Assembly: GCA_963733065.1 (NCBI GenBank)
Contig: CAVTBT010000002.1
Location: 62,001 to 126,000, forward strand
Source of the DNA: CAVTBT01 sp963733065
GTDB taxonomy: Bacteria > Actinomycetota > Thermoleophilia > Gaiellales > Gaiellaceae
DNA length: 64,000 nt
Direction of reading: 5' to 3'
In this document: positions 25,982 through 34,148 of the stretch, piece after piece
Numbering within the stretch: the first letter of the stretch is position 1
Layout of the letters: every line of letters begins with the position of its first letter
Notes under the pieces: generated by a model
Databases searched by the model: none
The model's input: only the letters and a program-made list of their open reading frames with translations
What the model was told of the DNA's origin: nothing
Program-made: the position numbers and the translations under genes

Positions 25982-26770
25982 ATGGCTGACGACGAGAAGA
26001 ACGTGAACGAGGAAACCGAGGCCGAGACGGCGCCGGAGGCCCCCGCGGAGGACGCGGCGGCCGATCCGGTGGCGGCCGAGGCCGAAGCACCGGCCGACGA
26101 GCAGGTCGAAGAGGCCGCCGCCGAGGAGGCCGCGGAAGAGGCTGTCGAGGAGCCGGCCGCCGAGCCGGTGGCCGCCGAGGCCGCCGCCGACGACGCGGCG
26201 GAGGCCGCGCCGGACGAGCCTGCCGAGGAGCCGGAGCCGGACCCAGTGCCCGCCGAGCCGGTGGCCGAGGCCGCCGCCGACGAGCCTGTGGCGGAGGAGC
26301 CTGCCGCCACGGACGAGGCTCCCGTCGCCGAGGACGCACCGACCGAGGACGCTCCGGCCGAGGAGGCTCCCGCCGAGGAGGCAGCGGCCGCGCCGCAGTC
26401 CGGGCCGAAGCAGAAGAAGAAGCGCCTGCCACGGTCGCAGCGCCGCCAGCGGTCGAAGTCCGCGCGCGAGAAGCCCGCACAGCGGAAGCCGATCGTGCGC
26501 CTCGAGAAGCCGGAGCACGAGCGCGGCCGCACGCAGGAGCGCCAGGGGACGGTCGTCTCCGACGCGATGGACAAGACCATCGTCGTCAAGGTCGACACGA
26601 TCAAGGCGCACCCGCGCTACAAGAAGGTCGTCCGGCGCTCGACGAAGTTCCACGCACACGACGAGCAGAACCAGGCCAAGGCCGGGGATGTCGTCCGCAT
26701 CGTCGAGACGCGGCCGTTGTCGAAGCAGAAGCGGTGGCGCCTGGCGGAGATCCTCGAGGTTGCCAAGTGA
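25982..26770 (+). CDS. rpsQ: 30S ribosomal protein S17 fused to a long acidic N-terminal region
   Basis: The C-terminal 82 residues (about 181-262) are a full S17 with TVVSDAMDKTIVVKVDTIKAH and GDVVRIVETRPLSKQKRW. Before them come about 135 residues of almost pure Glu, Ala, Pro, Asp and Val, then a basic stretch (KQKKKRLPRSQRRQRSKSAR). The ATG at 25982 is 9 bp after rpmC and no better internal start or Shine-Dalgarno is evident before the S17 domain. So a 262-aa product is expected, three times the normal length. The extension would start on the 30S body surface. Confidence 0.93.
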   Translation: MADDEKNVNEETEAETAPEAPAEDAAADPVAAEAEAPADEQVEEAAAEEAAEEAVEEPAAEPVAAEAAADDAAEAAPDEPAEEPEPDPVPAEPVAEAAADEPVAEEPAATDEAPVAEDAPTEDAPAEEAPAEEAAAAPQSGPKQKKKRLPRSQRRQRSKSAREKPAQRKPIVRLEKPEHERGRTQERQGTVVSDAMDKTIVVKVDTIKAHPRYKKVVRRSTKFHAHDEQNQAKAGDVVRIVETRPLSKQKRWRLAEILEVAK

Positions 26771-26933
26771 CGGCCGCCGTCCGCAGAGATCGGGCCCGCT
26801 GGGGTGCGCAGGGCGGCGCCTCGCGGCGTCCTCGGTCGCGCCAATACCTCTTCGGTATTGACGCTCCCTGCGTCCTTGCGAGCCACCACCCTGCGCAGCC
26901 AGCGGACGCGATCTCCGCGAACGGAGGCCGTCC
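26771..26933 (+). ncRNA. structured intergenic element, copy D (rpsQ/rplN)
   Basis: It fills the rpsQ/rplN gap. CGCAGAGATCG (26782-26792) pairs with CGATCTCCGCG (26909-26919), 10 of 11. TGCGCAGGG (26805-26813) pairs with CCCTGCGCA (26889-26897), 9 of 9. At the ends GGCC and TCCG can pair with CGGA-GGCC over the rplN Shine-Dalgarno GGAGG, a weaker outer helix than in the other copies. The apical hairpin CAATACC-TCTTC-GGTATTG (26842-26860) is AT-rich and wholly different from copies A-C, yet perfect. The core strings GCGGCGTCCTCGGTCGCGCC and GACGCTCCCTGCGTCCTTGCG are kept. Confidence 0.78.
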
Positions 26934-27302
26934 GTGATCCAGCAGGAAAGCCGCCTGCGGGTCGCCGACAACACCGGCGCCCGCGAGATCCTCTGCATCC
27001 GCGTGATGGGGGGCTCGCACCGGCGCTACGCCCGGGTGGGCGACGTGATCGTTGCTACCGTGAAGTCCGCCACACCGCAGGGCGCGGTCAAGAAGGGCGA
27101 GGTGGTCAAGGCCGTCGTCGTCCGGACGAAGAAGCCCTACGGCCGCGGCGACGGGACGCTGATCGGCTTCGACGAGAACGCGGCCGTCATCATCGACAAC
27201 CAGAACAACCCGCGCGGGACGCGCATCTTCGGGCCGGTCGCCCGCGAGCTGCGCGAGAAGAACTTCATGAAGATCGTCAGCCTCGCACCAGAGGTGCTCT
27301 AG
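26934..27302 (+). CDS. rplN: 50S ribosomal protein L14
   Basis: L14 lies at the subunit interface and binds L19. It is 122 aa from GTG 26934, 7 bp after GGAGGCC, and starts MIQQESRLRVADNTGAREIL. The signature GGSHRRYARVGDVIVATVK is intact. rplX follows after 5 bp. Confidence 0.98.
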   Translation: MIQQESRLRVADNTGAREILCIRVMGGSHRRYARVGDVIVATVKSATPQGAVKKGEVVKAVVVRTKKPYGRGDGTLIGFDENAAVIIDNQNNPRGTRIFGPVARELREKNFMKIVSLAPEVL

Positions 27303-27307
27303 GAGAC

Positions 27308-27679
27308 ATGGCAAGCACGATGAAGGTCAAGAAGGGGGATCTCGTGCAGATCCTCACCGGCAAGGATCGCGGCAAGCAGGGCCGCGTCATCGAAGCGCGC
27401 CCGCGCGAACGTCGCGTGATCGTCGAGAACCTCAATCTCGTCAAGCGCCACACCAGGCCGCGCCCGATTCGCGACACGTCCCGCATGGGCGGTACGCAGA
27501 TCGCGCCCGGCGGGATCATCGAGAAGGCCTCGCCCGTGCCGGTTGGCAACGTCATGCTCGTGTGCCCGATCTGCAAGCGGCCGACCCGCATCGGCATCAA
27601 GGAGCGCGCGATCGAGGGCGACACGGTGCGCGTGCGTGTCTGCAAGCGCGAAGGCTGCCGCGAGGAGATCGACAAGTGA
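27308..27679 (+). CDS. rplX: 50S ribosomal protein L24
   Basis: L24 is an assembly initiator with a KOW motif, here KKGDLVQILTGKDRGKQGRV. The 123-aa protein also has CPIC and CKREGC, a four-Cys arrangement compatible with a small zinc site in the C-terminal half, as in part of the family. The ATG at 27308 follows AGGAGAC; an ATG four codons later is possible. It overlaps rplE by 4 bases. Confidence 0.96.
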   Translation: MASTMKVKKGDLVQILTGKDRGKQGRVIEARPRERRVIVENLNLVKRHTRPRPIRDTSRMGGTQIAPGGIIEKASPVPVGNVMLVCPICKRPTRIGIKERAIEGDTVRVRVCKREGCREEIDK

Positions 27680-28257
27680 GCGCCACCGAGACCAACGGCT
27701 ACCGGCCGCGCCTCAAGGACCTGTACGACGGCGAGCTCCGCGCCAGGCTCAAGGACGAGCTCGGCGTCAGCTCGGTCATGCAGGTGCCGAAGGTGCAGAA
27801 GATCACGCTCAACATGGGCGTCGGCGACGCGAAGACGGACGCCAAGGCGCTCGACTCCGCGATCGACGAGCTGACGACGATCGCCGGCCAGCGCGCGCAG
27901 GTGCGCCGCGCGCGCAAGTCGATCGCGAGCTTCAAGCTGCGCGAGGGCATGTCGGTCGGCGCCAAGGTGACGCTGCGCGGCGCCATGATGTACGAGTTCC
28001 TCGACCGCCTCGTGTCGATCGCGCTGCCACGCATCCGCGACTTCCGCGGGCTCGACCCGGGCTCGTTCGACGGCCGCGGCAACTTCTCGCTCGGCGTCCG
28101 CGAGCAGATCATCTTCCCGGAGATCGACTACGACTCGGTCGCGTCGATCCGGGGTCTCGACGTCACGATCACGACCACGGCGACGACCGACGACGAGGCG
28201 CTCGCGCTGCTGCGCGGCCTCGGACTCCCGTTCGCCACCGAGAGGAGCAGTCAGTAA
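27676..28257 (+). CDS. rplE: 50S ribosomal protein L5
   Basis: L5 binds 5S rRNA and contacts P-site tRNA. It is 193 aa from GTG 27676, overlapping rplX (GTGA). VPKVQKITLNMGVGDAK and FRGLDPGSFDGRGNFSLGV are signatures. A short N-terminal extension (SATETNGYRPRLKD) precedes the conserved start. rpsN abuts it. Confidence 0.97.
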   Translation: MSATETNGYRPRLKDLYDGELRARLKDELGVSSVMQVPKVQKITLNMGVGDAKTDAKALDSAIDELTTIAGQRAQVRRARKSIASFKLREGMSVGAKVTLRGAMMYEFLDRLVSIALPRIRDFRGLDPGSFDGRGNFSLGVREQIIFPEIDYDSVASIRGLDVTITTTATTDDEALALLRGLGLPFATERSSQ

Positions 28258-28443
28258 ATGGCGAAGACGTCGCTGAGGGTGAAGCAGAGCCGCAAGCAGC
28301 GGTTCAAGGTGCGCGAGTACACGCGCTGCCGCCGCTGCGGCCGCCCGCGCGCGGTCTTCCGCAAGTTCGGCCTGTGCCGGATCTGTCTGCGCGAGCTCGC
28401 GCACCAGGGCGCGATTCCCGGCATGACGAAGAGCAGCTGGTAG
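28258..28443 (+). CDS. rpsN: 30S ribosomal protein S14, zinc type (S14Z)
   Basis: The 61-aa protein is the short form of S14 with CRRCGR and CRICL, the four zinc ligands. It is a head protein beside S3 and S19. This short, zinc-binding form in the spc cluster is usual for Gram-positive lineages. Together with zinc-type L33, L36 and S4 it implies a zinc-rich ribosome; zinc-free paralogues, if any, are outside this window. Confidence 0.97.
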   Translation: MAKTSLRVKQSRKQRFKVREYTRCRRCGRPRAVFRKFGLCRICLRELAHQGAIPGMTKSSW

Positions 28444-28454
28444 AGGAGAGCACG

Positions 28455-28856
28455 ATGCTGACCGACCCGATCGCCGACATGCTCACGCGGATCCGCAACG
28501 CCAACAAGGCGATGCACGACTCGTGCTCGATGCCGACGTCGCGGATGAAGGAGGAGATCGCCCGCCTGCTCAAGGAGGAGGGCTACATCAAGGACTTCCG
28601 CGTCGAGCAGCCCGAGGGTCTGCCGTACCGGACGCTGGTCATCGAGCTGAAGTTCGGCCGCAACCGGCAGCGGATCCTGACCGACCTGAAGCGCGTCTCC
28701 AAGCCGGGCCGCCGCGTCTACGCGCGCAAGGACCGGCTGCCGCGCGTGCTCGGCGGGCTCGGCACCGCGATCCTGTCCACGTCCACCGGCCTCGTGACGA
28801 GCCGCCAGGCCGCCGAGCAAGGCATCGGCGGCGAGGTCGTCGCCTTCGTCTGGTAG
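28455..28856 (+). CDS. rpsH: 30S ribosomal protein S8
   Basis: S8 binds the 16S central domain and in E. coli represses the spc operon. It is 133 aa from ATG 28455 after AGAGGAGAG. MLTDPIADMLTRIRNA and the C-terminal STSTGLVTSRQAAEQGIGGE are signatures. It is 4 bp from rplF. Confidence 0.98.
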   Translation: MLTDPIADMLTRIRNANKAMHDSCSMPTSRMKEEIARLLKEEGYIKDFRVEQPEGLPYRTLVIELKFGRNRQRILTDLKRVSKPGRRVYARKDRLPRVLGGLGTAILSTSTGLVTSRQAAEQGIGGEVVAFVW

Positions 28857-28860
28857 CGGC

Positions 28861-29394
28861 ATGAGTCGAATCGGCAAATCGCCCATCGAGGTCCCCGCCG
28901 GCGTGAACGTCGCGATCAGTCCCGGGCGCGTGCAGGTGAACGGCCCGCTGGGCGAGCTGTCACAGCAGGTGCCCGCCCGCATGACGATCGAGCAGCACGA
29001 CGGCGAGCTCCGCGTCACCAGGCCCACCGACCGCGGCGAGGACCGTGCGCTGCACGGCCTGACCCGCACGCTGGTCGCGAACATGGTCGAGGGCGTGACG
29101 AAGGGCTTCGAGAAGCATCTCGAGATCCAGGGCGTCGGCTACCGCGCGGCGCTGCGCGGCGCCGACCTCGAGCTCAACGTCGGCTACTCGCACTCGGTGG
29201 TGATCAAGGCGCCGGCCGGAATCACGTTCGACGTGCCTGCGCCGACCCAGATCATCGTCAAGGGCACCGACAAGCAGGCCGTCGGCCAGGTCGCGGCGGA
29301 CATCCGCAAGACGAGGCCGCCCGAGCCGTACAAGGGCAAGGGCATCCGCTACGAGGGCGAGTACGTCCGCCGGAAGGTCGGGAAGCGCGCATGA
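28861..29394 (+). CDS. rplF: 50S ribosomal protein L6
   Basis: L6 lies by the sarcin-ricin loop and factor site. It is 177 aa with the typical start MSRIGKSPIEVPAGVNV and the C-terminal RPPEPYKGKGIRYEGEYVRR. It overlaps rplR by 4 bases. Confidence 0.98.
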   Translation: MSRIGKSPIEVPAGVNVAISPGRVQVNGPLGELSQQVPARMTIEQHDGELRVTRPTDRGEDRALHGLTRTLVANMVEGVTKGFEKHLEIQGVGYRAALRGADLELNVGYSHSVVIKAPAGITFDVPAPTQIIVKGTDKQAVGQVAADIRKTRPPEPYKGKGIRYEGEYVRRKVGKRA

Positions 29395-29744
29395 GCACGC
29401 TGACGAAGCGCCAGGCGCGCGAGCGCCGGCACCGCCGGATCCGCGGCAAGATCGCCGGCACGGCCGAACGGCCGCGCCTGGCCGTCTTCCGCTCGAACCG
29501 GGGCATTTTCGCCCAGCTGATCGACGACGAGGCCGGTCGCACGGTCGCCTCGGCCAGCTGGCTGGCGCTGAAGTCGTTCTCGGGGACGAAGACCGACCAG
29601 GCGGCCGAGGTGGGCAAGGCGCTCGCCGCGGCGGCGAAGCAGGCCGGAGTCGAGACGTGCGTCTTCGACCGCGGCGGCTACCTCTATCACGGACGCGTCA
29701 AGGCGCTCGCCGAGGGTGCGCGCGAGGGAGGACTCAAGTTTTGA
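29391..29744 (+). CDS. rplR: 50S ribosomal protein L18
   Basis: L18 binds 5S rRNA with L5. It is 117 aa: RHRRIRGKIAGTAERPRLAV and the C-terminal YHGRVKALAEGAREGGLKF are typical. It overlaps rplF by 4 bases and rpsE by 4 bases (the TTG start of rpsE lies in its end). Confidence 0.97.
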   Translation: MSTLTKRQARERRHRRIRGKIAGTAERPRLAVFRSNRGIFAQLIDDEAGRTVASASWLALKSFSGTKTDQAAEVGKALAAAAKQAGVETCVFDRGGYLYHGRVKALAEGAREGGLKF

Positions 29745-30421
29745 GCAATCCGGACGTTGGAGAGTCGAGAGAGCTCAAGGAGCGGGTGATCGAGATCAAC
29801 CGCGTCGCCAAGGTGGTCAAGGGCGGCCGGCGGTTCTCGTTCACGGCGCTCGTCGTGATCGGCGACGAGGTCGACCGCGTCGGCGTCGGCTACGGCAAGG
29901 CCCGCGAGGTGCCGCTCGCCATCTCGAAGGCCGTCGACGACGCGAAGAAGAACCTCTTCACGGTGCCGAAGCACGGCTCGACGATCACGCACGAGATCCT
30001 GGGCCGGTTCGATGCGGCGCGGGTCGTGCTGCGGCCCGCCTCCGAGGGCACCGGCGTCATCGCCGGCGGCGGTGTGCGCGCGGTGCTCGAGCTCGGCGGC
30101 ATCCGCGACGTCCTCGCGAAGAGCCTTGGCACGACGAATCCGATCAACATGGCGAAGGCCACGGTCAACGGCCTCCAGAACCTGCGCCGTCCCGAGGACG
30201 TCGCCCGCGCGCGCGGCAAGACGGTCGCCGAAGTGCTGCCGTACCGTGCGCCCCCGGCCGAGGAGCCGGCGCCCGCCGAGAGCGCGCCCGAGCCGGAGAT
30301 GGAGCCGAAGGCGGAGGCTCCTGTCCGCGAAAGCGGACCAGCGGAAGGGGCTCCGGGGAACCTGGAGGTTCCCTCGACTGAGCCCGCTACGCCCGCCGAG
30401 GCAACGGAGGAGCCTGCCTGA
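29741..30421 (+). CDS. rpsE: 30S ribosomal protein S5 with C-terminal tail containing a palindromic repeat
   Basis: S5 helps set decoding accuracy and unwinds mRNA at entry. The TTG at 29741, overlapping rplR, gives 226 aa. The double-stranded-RNA-binding fold carries VVKGGRRFSFTALVVIGDE, and GVRAVLELGGIRDVLAKSLG marks the second half. From about residue 168 a tail of roughly 58 residues follows (Pro, Glu, Ala). It includes RESGPAEGAPGNLEVPSTE, encoded by a palindromic repeat that also occurs outside genes near rplQ. Its stop overlaps the rpmD ATG. Confidence 0.95.
   Translation: MSNPDVGESRELKERVIEINRVAKVVKGGRRFSFTALVVIGDEVDRVGVGYGKAREVPLAISKAVDDAKKNLFTVPKHGSTITHEILGRFDAARVVLRPASEGTGVIAGGGVRAVLELGGIRDVLAKSLGTTNPINMAKATVNGLQNLRRPEDVARARGKTVAEVLPYRAPPAEEPAPAESAPEPEMEPKAEAPVRESGPAEGAPGNLEVPSTEPATPAEATEEPA
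30317..30376 (+). repeat. palindromic repeat unit inside the rpsE tail
   Basis: Two small palindromes sit in tandem: GTCCGCGAAAGCGGAC and GGGGAACC-TGGA-GGTTCCC. The same order, with small changes, is found at 37068-37124 downstream of rplQ, and the second palindrome also at 51956-51977. Here the unit is translated in frame as part of S5. Confidence 0.7.
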
Positions 30422-30597
30422 TGACGGTCAAGGTCACGCAGGTGCGCTCCGGCATCGGCCAGACGAAGCAGCACAACGGCACGCTCCGCGCGCTCGGCCT
30501 CGGCCGCATCGGCCGCTCCGCCGAGCACAAGGAGTCGCCTGTGCTCGACGGTATGCTGCGGAAGGTCGCCCACCTCGTGAAGGTGGAAGGCGCCTGA
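30421..30597 (+). CDS. rpmD: 50S ribosomal protein L30
   Basis: A 58-aa protein with VRSGIGQTKQHNGTLRALGL, the family signature, and RKVAHLVKVEGA at the end. The ATG at 30421 overlaps the rpsE stop (TGATG), and its own stop overlaps the rplO ATG. Confidence 0.95.
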   Translation: MTVKVTQVRSGIGQTKQHNGTLRALGLGRIGRSAEHKESPVLDGMLRKVAHLVKVEGA

Positions 30598-31208
30598 TGT
30601 CGGACGAGCTCAACCTCTCGAACCTCTCTCCCGCGCAGCCGCGCAAGGCACGCAAGCGCATCGGGCGCGGCCAGGGCTCCGGCAAGGGCCGCTACTCGGG
30701 CCGCGGCATCAAGGGCCAGAAGTCCCGCTCGGGCTCGCACAAGATGCCTGCCGGGTTCGAGGGTGGCCAGATGCCGATCGACATGCGGCTCGGCAAGCTC
30801 CGCGGCAATACCTCCGCGGACGCGAAGCCGGTCGGCCCGTTCCGGACGTACAGCCAGCCGGTGAACCTCCGCGACCTCGAGGCCCGGTTCGACGCCGGCG
30901 CCGACGTGACGATCGAGGCGCTCAAGGAGGCCGGGCTCATCGCCACGCTCCGCAAGGACGTCAAGATCCTCGGCGAGGGCGAGCTCACGAAGAAGCTGAC
31001 GGTCACCGCCCATCGCTTCTCCGCCACCGCGCGCGAGAAGATCGAGGCCGCGGGTGGCACGGCCACCGCACTCGTGCCGCCTCGCAAGGTGAAGTCGAAG
31101 CCGAAGCGGCGTGTGGTGACGACCGTCGACGACGACGTCCAGGCCGACGTTCAGGACGCGGCCGACGTGCAGGGCACCGACGGCGACACCGACGCCTCGG
31201 AGGAGTAG
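30597..31208 (+). CDS. rplO: 50S ribosomal protein L15 with acidic tail
   Basis: L15 is a late-assembly protein. Residues 1-150 contain the Gly/Arg-rich loop KRIGRGQGSGKGRYSGRGIK and GFEGGQMPIDMRLGKLRG. The last 40 residues are acidic (Asp, Val, Gln, Thr), giving 203 aa versus about 145-150. The start overlaps rpmD; secY follows after 3 bp. Confidence 0.96.
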   Translation: MSDELNLSNLSPAQPRKARKRIGRGQGSGKGRYSGRGIKGQKSRSGSHKMPAGFEGGQMPIDMRLGKLRGNTSADAKPVGPFRTYSQPVNLRDLEARFDAGADVTIEALKEAGLIATLRKDVKILGEGELTKKLTVTAHRFSATAREKIEAAGGTATALVPPRKVKSKPKRRVVTTVDDDVQADVQDAADVQGTDGDTDASEE

Positions 31209-31211
31209 CGC

Positions 31212-32465
31212 GTGCTGAGTTGGCTCGCCAACGCGTGGCGCGTCCCCGAGCTTCGCCGGCGCGTGCTCTTCACGGCGGCGATGCTGGCGATCTACCGGCT
31301 TGGCTCGTGGATGCCCGCGCCGGGCGTCAACGCGGACACGATCGAGGAGTACTTCGACAACCGCGGCGGCACGATCCTCGACTTCCTGAACCTCTTCTCC
31401 GGCGGCGCGCTCTCGCAGTTCTCGCTGTTCGCGCTCGGGATCATGCCGTACGTCACGGCCTCGATCATCCTGCAGCTGATGACGGTCGTCATCCCGCAGC
31501 TCGGCGAGTTGCAGAAGGAAGGCGAGTCCGGCTACGCCAAGATCAACCAGTACACGCGCTACCTGACCGTCGTGCTGGCAGCCGCGCAGGCATTCGGCTA
31601 CGCCTTGCTGTTCGAGCGCCAGGGCGTGCTCGACGCCAACGCCGGGCGCATGGTGCTGATCGTGATCACGCTCACGGCCGGCACGACGCTGCTCATGTGG
31701 ATCGGCGAGCTGATCACGAAGCGCGGCATCGGCAACGGCATCTCGCTCCTCATCTTCGCGTCGATCCTGACCGGCCTGCCGCTCGGGATCAGCGCCTGGT
31801 GGAACGGCGGCCCCACCGAGCGCCTGTTCCTGCCGCTGCTCGCGATCGCGATCGTGATCGCGATCGTGTTCGTGCAGGAGGGGCAGCGGAAGATCCCGAT
31901 CCAGTACGCGAAGCGCATGGTCGGCCGGCGCATGACGTCCGGCGAGTCGACGTACATGCCGCTCCGCGTGAACATGGCCGGCGTCATCCCGGTCATCTTC
32001 GCGGCGGCCGTGATGGCCTTCCCGCCGACGATCGCCCAGTACTTCCCGGCCACGCAGGACTTCGTCAACGAGCACTTCTCGTACGACTCGCTGCTGTTCA
32101 TCCTCACGCAGGGCGTCCTGATCGTGGTCTTCACGTACTTCTACACGGCGGTCCAGTTCAACCCCGTCGACCAGGCCGACAACCTGCGCCGCTACGGCGG
32201 CTACATCCCGGGCATCCGGCCGGGGCCGCCGACCGCGCAGTACCTCGATCGCGTGCTGACGCGGCTGACGCTCCCGGGCTCGCTCTACCTCGCTCTCGTC
32301 GCCACGCTGCCGAGTCTCGCCATCATCTATGCCGGCTTCTCGCAGGCCACGGCCGGCGCCATCGGCGGAACGTCCGTGCTGATCGCGGTCGGCGTCGCAC
32401 TCGACACCATGCGCCAGATGGAGTCGCAGATGATGATGCGCTCCTACGAGGGCTTCCTGAAGTAA
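31212..32465 (+). CDS. secY: preprotein translocase subunit SecY
   Basis: SecY is the channel of the Sec translocon. It is 417 aa with about ten membrane helices, starting at GTG 31212 three bases after rplO. LFSGGALSQFSLFALGIMPY covers the plug/TM2 region, and NPVDQADNLRRYGGYIPGIR is the cytosolic loop that contacts the ribosome and SecA. Its partner secE is at 1071. The order secY-adk-map-infA-rpmJ is conserved in Actinobacteria. Confidence 0.98.
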   Translation: MLSWLANAWRVPELRRRVLFTAAMLAIYRLGSWMPAPGVNADTIEEYFDNRGGTILDFLNLFSGGALSQFSLFALGIMPYVTASIILQLMTVVIPQLGELQKEGESGYAKINQYTRYLTVVLAAAQAFGYALLFERQGVLDANAGRMVLIVITLTAGTTLLMWIGELITKRGIGNGISLLIFASILTGLPLGISAWWNGGPTERLFLPLLAIAIVIAIVFVQEGQRKIPIQYAKRMVGRRMTSGESTYMPLRVNMAGVIPVIFAAAVMAFPPTIAQYFPATQDFVNEHFSYDSLLFILTQGVLIVVFTYFYTAVQFNPVDQADNLRRYGGYIPGIRPGPPTAQYLDRVLTRLTLPGSLYLALVATLPSLAIIYAGFSQATAGAIGGTSVLIAVGVALDTMRQMESQMMMRSYEGFLK

Positions 32466-32478
32466 GGGTTTCTCGGCG

Positions 32479-33054
32479 GTGAATCTCTTGCTACTCGGCC
32501 CGCAGGGGTCGGGAAAAGGCACGCAGGCGACGCGGATCGCCGCCGAGTACGGCATTCCGCACGTCTCGACGGGCGACATGTTCCGCGTCGCGCTGGCGAA
32601 CGGCTCGGAGCTCGGCCGCCGGATCAAGCCGCTGTACGACGCGGGCGAGCTGATCCCGGACGAGCTGACCGTCGAGCTGATCGAGCACCGGCTCTCCCAG
32701 GACGACGCCCGCGACGGTTTCGTCCTCGACGGCTTTCCGCGCAACCTGGCGCAGGCCGCGGTGTTCGACAGCATGCTCGCCGCGATCGGCCGCGAGCTCG
32801 ACGCGATCCTTCTCTTCGAGCTCCCCACGGAGCTCGGGCGGCAGCGCGCGCTCGGACGGGCGCGTGAGGAGGGGCGGACGGACGACACGCCCGAGGCGAT
32901 CGACCGGCGGCTCGCCATCTACCACGAGCAGACCGTGCCGGTGGTCGAGCACTACCGGGCGACCGGCAAGCTCGTGCCGCTGCACGCCGGCGCCAGCGTC
33001 AACCAGGTCTTCGCGGAGATCCAGCGGGCGCTCGACCAGGTCGCCGCGCGATGA
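32479..33054 (+). CDS. adk: adenylate kinase
   Basis: It interconverts ATP + AMP and 2 ADP. The 191-aa protein starts at GTG 32479 after TTCTCGGCG. The P-loop is GPQGSGKGTQ, and the AMP-binding motif DGFPRNLAQA is present. The LID is the short form (REEGRTDDTPE) without the four-Cys zinc insertion, as in other actinobacteria. Its end overlaps map by 4 bases. Confidence 0.97.
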   Translation: MNLLLLGPQGSGKGTQATRIAAEYGIPHVSTGDMFRVALANGSELGRRIKPLYDAGELIPDELTVELIEHRLSQDDARDGFVLDGFPRNLAQAAVFDSMLAAIGRELDAILLFELPTELGRQRALGRAREEGRTDDTPEAIDRRLAIYHEQTVPVVEHYRATGKLVPLHAGASVNQVFAEIQRALDQVAAR

Positions 33055-33833
33055 TCGTCCGCAAGAGCGCAGCCGAGATCGAGCGCATGGCCGCGGCCGG
33101 CCGGCTGGTCGCCGACACCATCACGCGCGTCGGCGAGCGGCTGGAGCCCGGCATCACGACGCTCGAGCTCGACACCGTCGCCGAGGAGCACATCCGCTCG
33201 AACGGGGGCGTCCCGACCTCGATGGGCTACAAGGGCTACCCGCGGGCGATCTGCATCTCGGTGAACGAGGTCGTCGTCCACGGCATCCCGGGCCGCCTGG
33301 CGATCGCGGACGGCGACGTCGTGACCATCGACGTGGGCGTCACGCTGGACGGCATGATCGCCGACAGCGCCTTCACGTTCGCGGTCGGCGCGATCGACCC
33401 GGAAGCCAGGCGGCTGCTCGATGTGGCGCGTGAGGCGCTCGCGGCGGGTATCGCCCAGGCCCAGCCCGGCAATCGCGTCGGCGACATCTCGCATGCGGTG
33501 CAGGCAGTCGTCGAGGGCGCGGGCTTCTCCGTCATCCGCGCGCTCGTCGGACACGGCGTCGGCCGCTCGTACCATGAGCATCCGCACATCCCGAATTTCG
33601 GCGAGCCTGGGCGCGGGCCGGCCCTGTCGGAGGGAATGACGATCGCCATCGAGCCGATGATCACGGCCGGCGGGCCGGACGTGGTGCTCGCCGACGACGA
33701 GTGGACGGTCTCCACGGCGGACGGCTCGATGTCCGCGCACTTCGAGCACACGGTGGCGATCGGGGGCGAGGACGGCCCGCGAATCCTCACCCTGCGGGCC
33801 GCGGATCGCGAATTTGCCGGTTTGCTACGATAA
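33051..33833 (+). CDS. map: methionine aminopeptidase type I
   Basis: It removes N-terminal Met from new proteins. It is 260 aa. The substrate histidine is in VVHGIPGR. The five metal ligands are seen as the two Asp of TIDVGVTLDGMIADSAF, His in GHGVGRSYHEHP, Glu in IAIEPM and Glu in FEHTVAI. The ATG at 33051 overlaps adk (ATGA). Confidence 0.97.
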   Translation: MIVRKSAAEIERMAAAGRLVADTITRVGERLEPGITTLELDTVAEEHIRSNGGVPTSMGYKGYPRAICISVNEVVVHGIPGRLAIADGDVVTIDVGVTLDGMIADSAFTFAVGAIDPEARRLLDVAREALAAGIAQAQPGNRVGDISHAVQAVVEGAGFSVIRALVGHGVGRSYHEHPHIPNFGEPGRGPALSEGMTIAIEPMITAGGPDVVLADDEWTVSTADGSMSAHFEHTVAIGGEDGPRILTLRAADREFAGLLR

Positions 33834-33919
33834 CGCCCTGCGGCGCAGCCGACGCTGCGCTGTGGATTTCTGTTCACGGCCATCCGCGACCGGTAGGCGC
33901 GGCGTCAGCACGAGGCAAA

Positions 33920-34141
33920 TTGGCAGTCAAGGAAGAGAAGATCGAGATGGAGGGGGAGGTCGTCGAAGCGCTTCCGAGCACGATGTTCAGGGTGCAGCTC
34001 GACGGCGGGCACGCCGTGCTCGCGACCATCTCCGGGAAAATGCGCAAGCACTACATCCGCATCCTGCCGGGCGACAAGGTGAAGGTCGAACTGTCCCCCT
34101 ACGATCTCACGCGCGGTCGTATCACCTATCGCCACCGCTAG
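33920..34141 (+). CDS. infA: translation initiation factor IF-1
   Basis: This S1-like OB-fold protein blocks the A site during initiation. It is 73 aa from TTG 33920 after GAGG, and reads AVKEEKIEMEGEVVEALPST. It contains GKMRKHYIRILPGDKVKVEL and ends GRITYRHR. The 86-bp gap after map (33834-33919) shows no other gene; a small hairpin GGCGCAGCCGACGCTGCGC lies there. Confidence 0.95.
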   Translation: MAVKEEKIEMEGEVVEALPSTMFRVQLDGGHAVLATISGKMRKHYIRILPGDKVKVELSPYDLTRGRITYRHR

Positions 34142-34148
34142 GAGCGCC

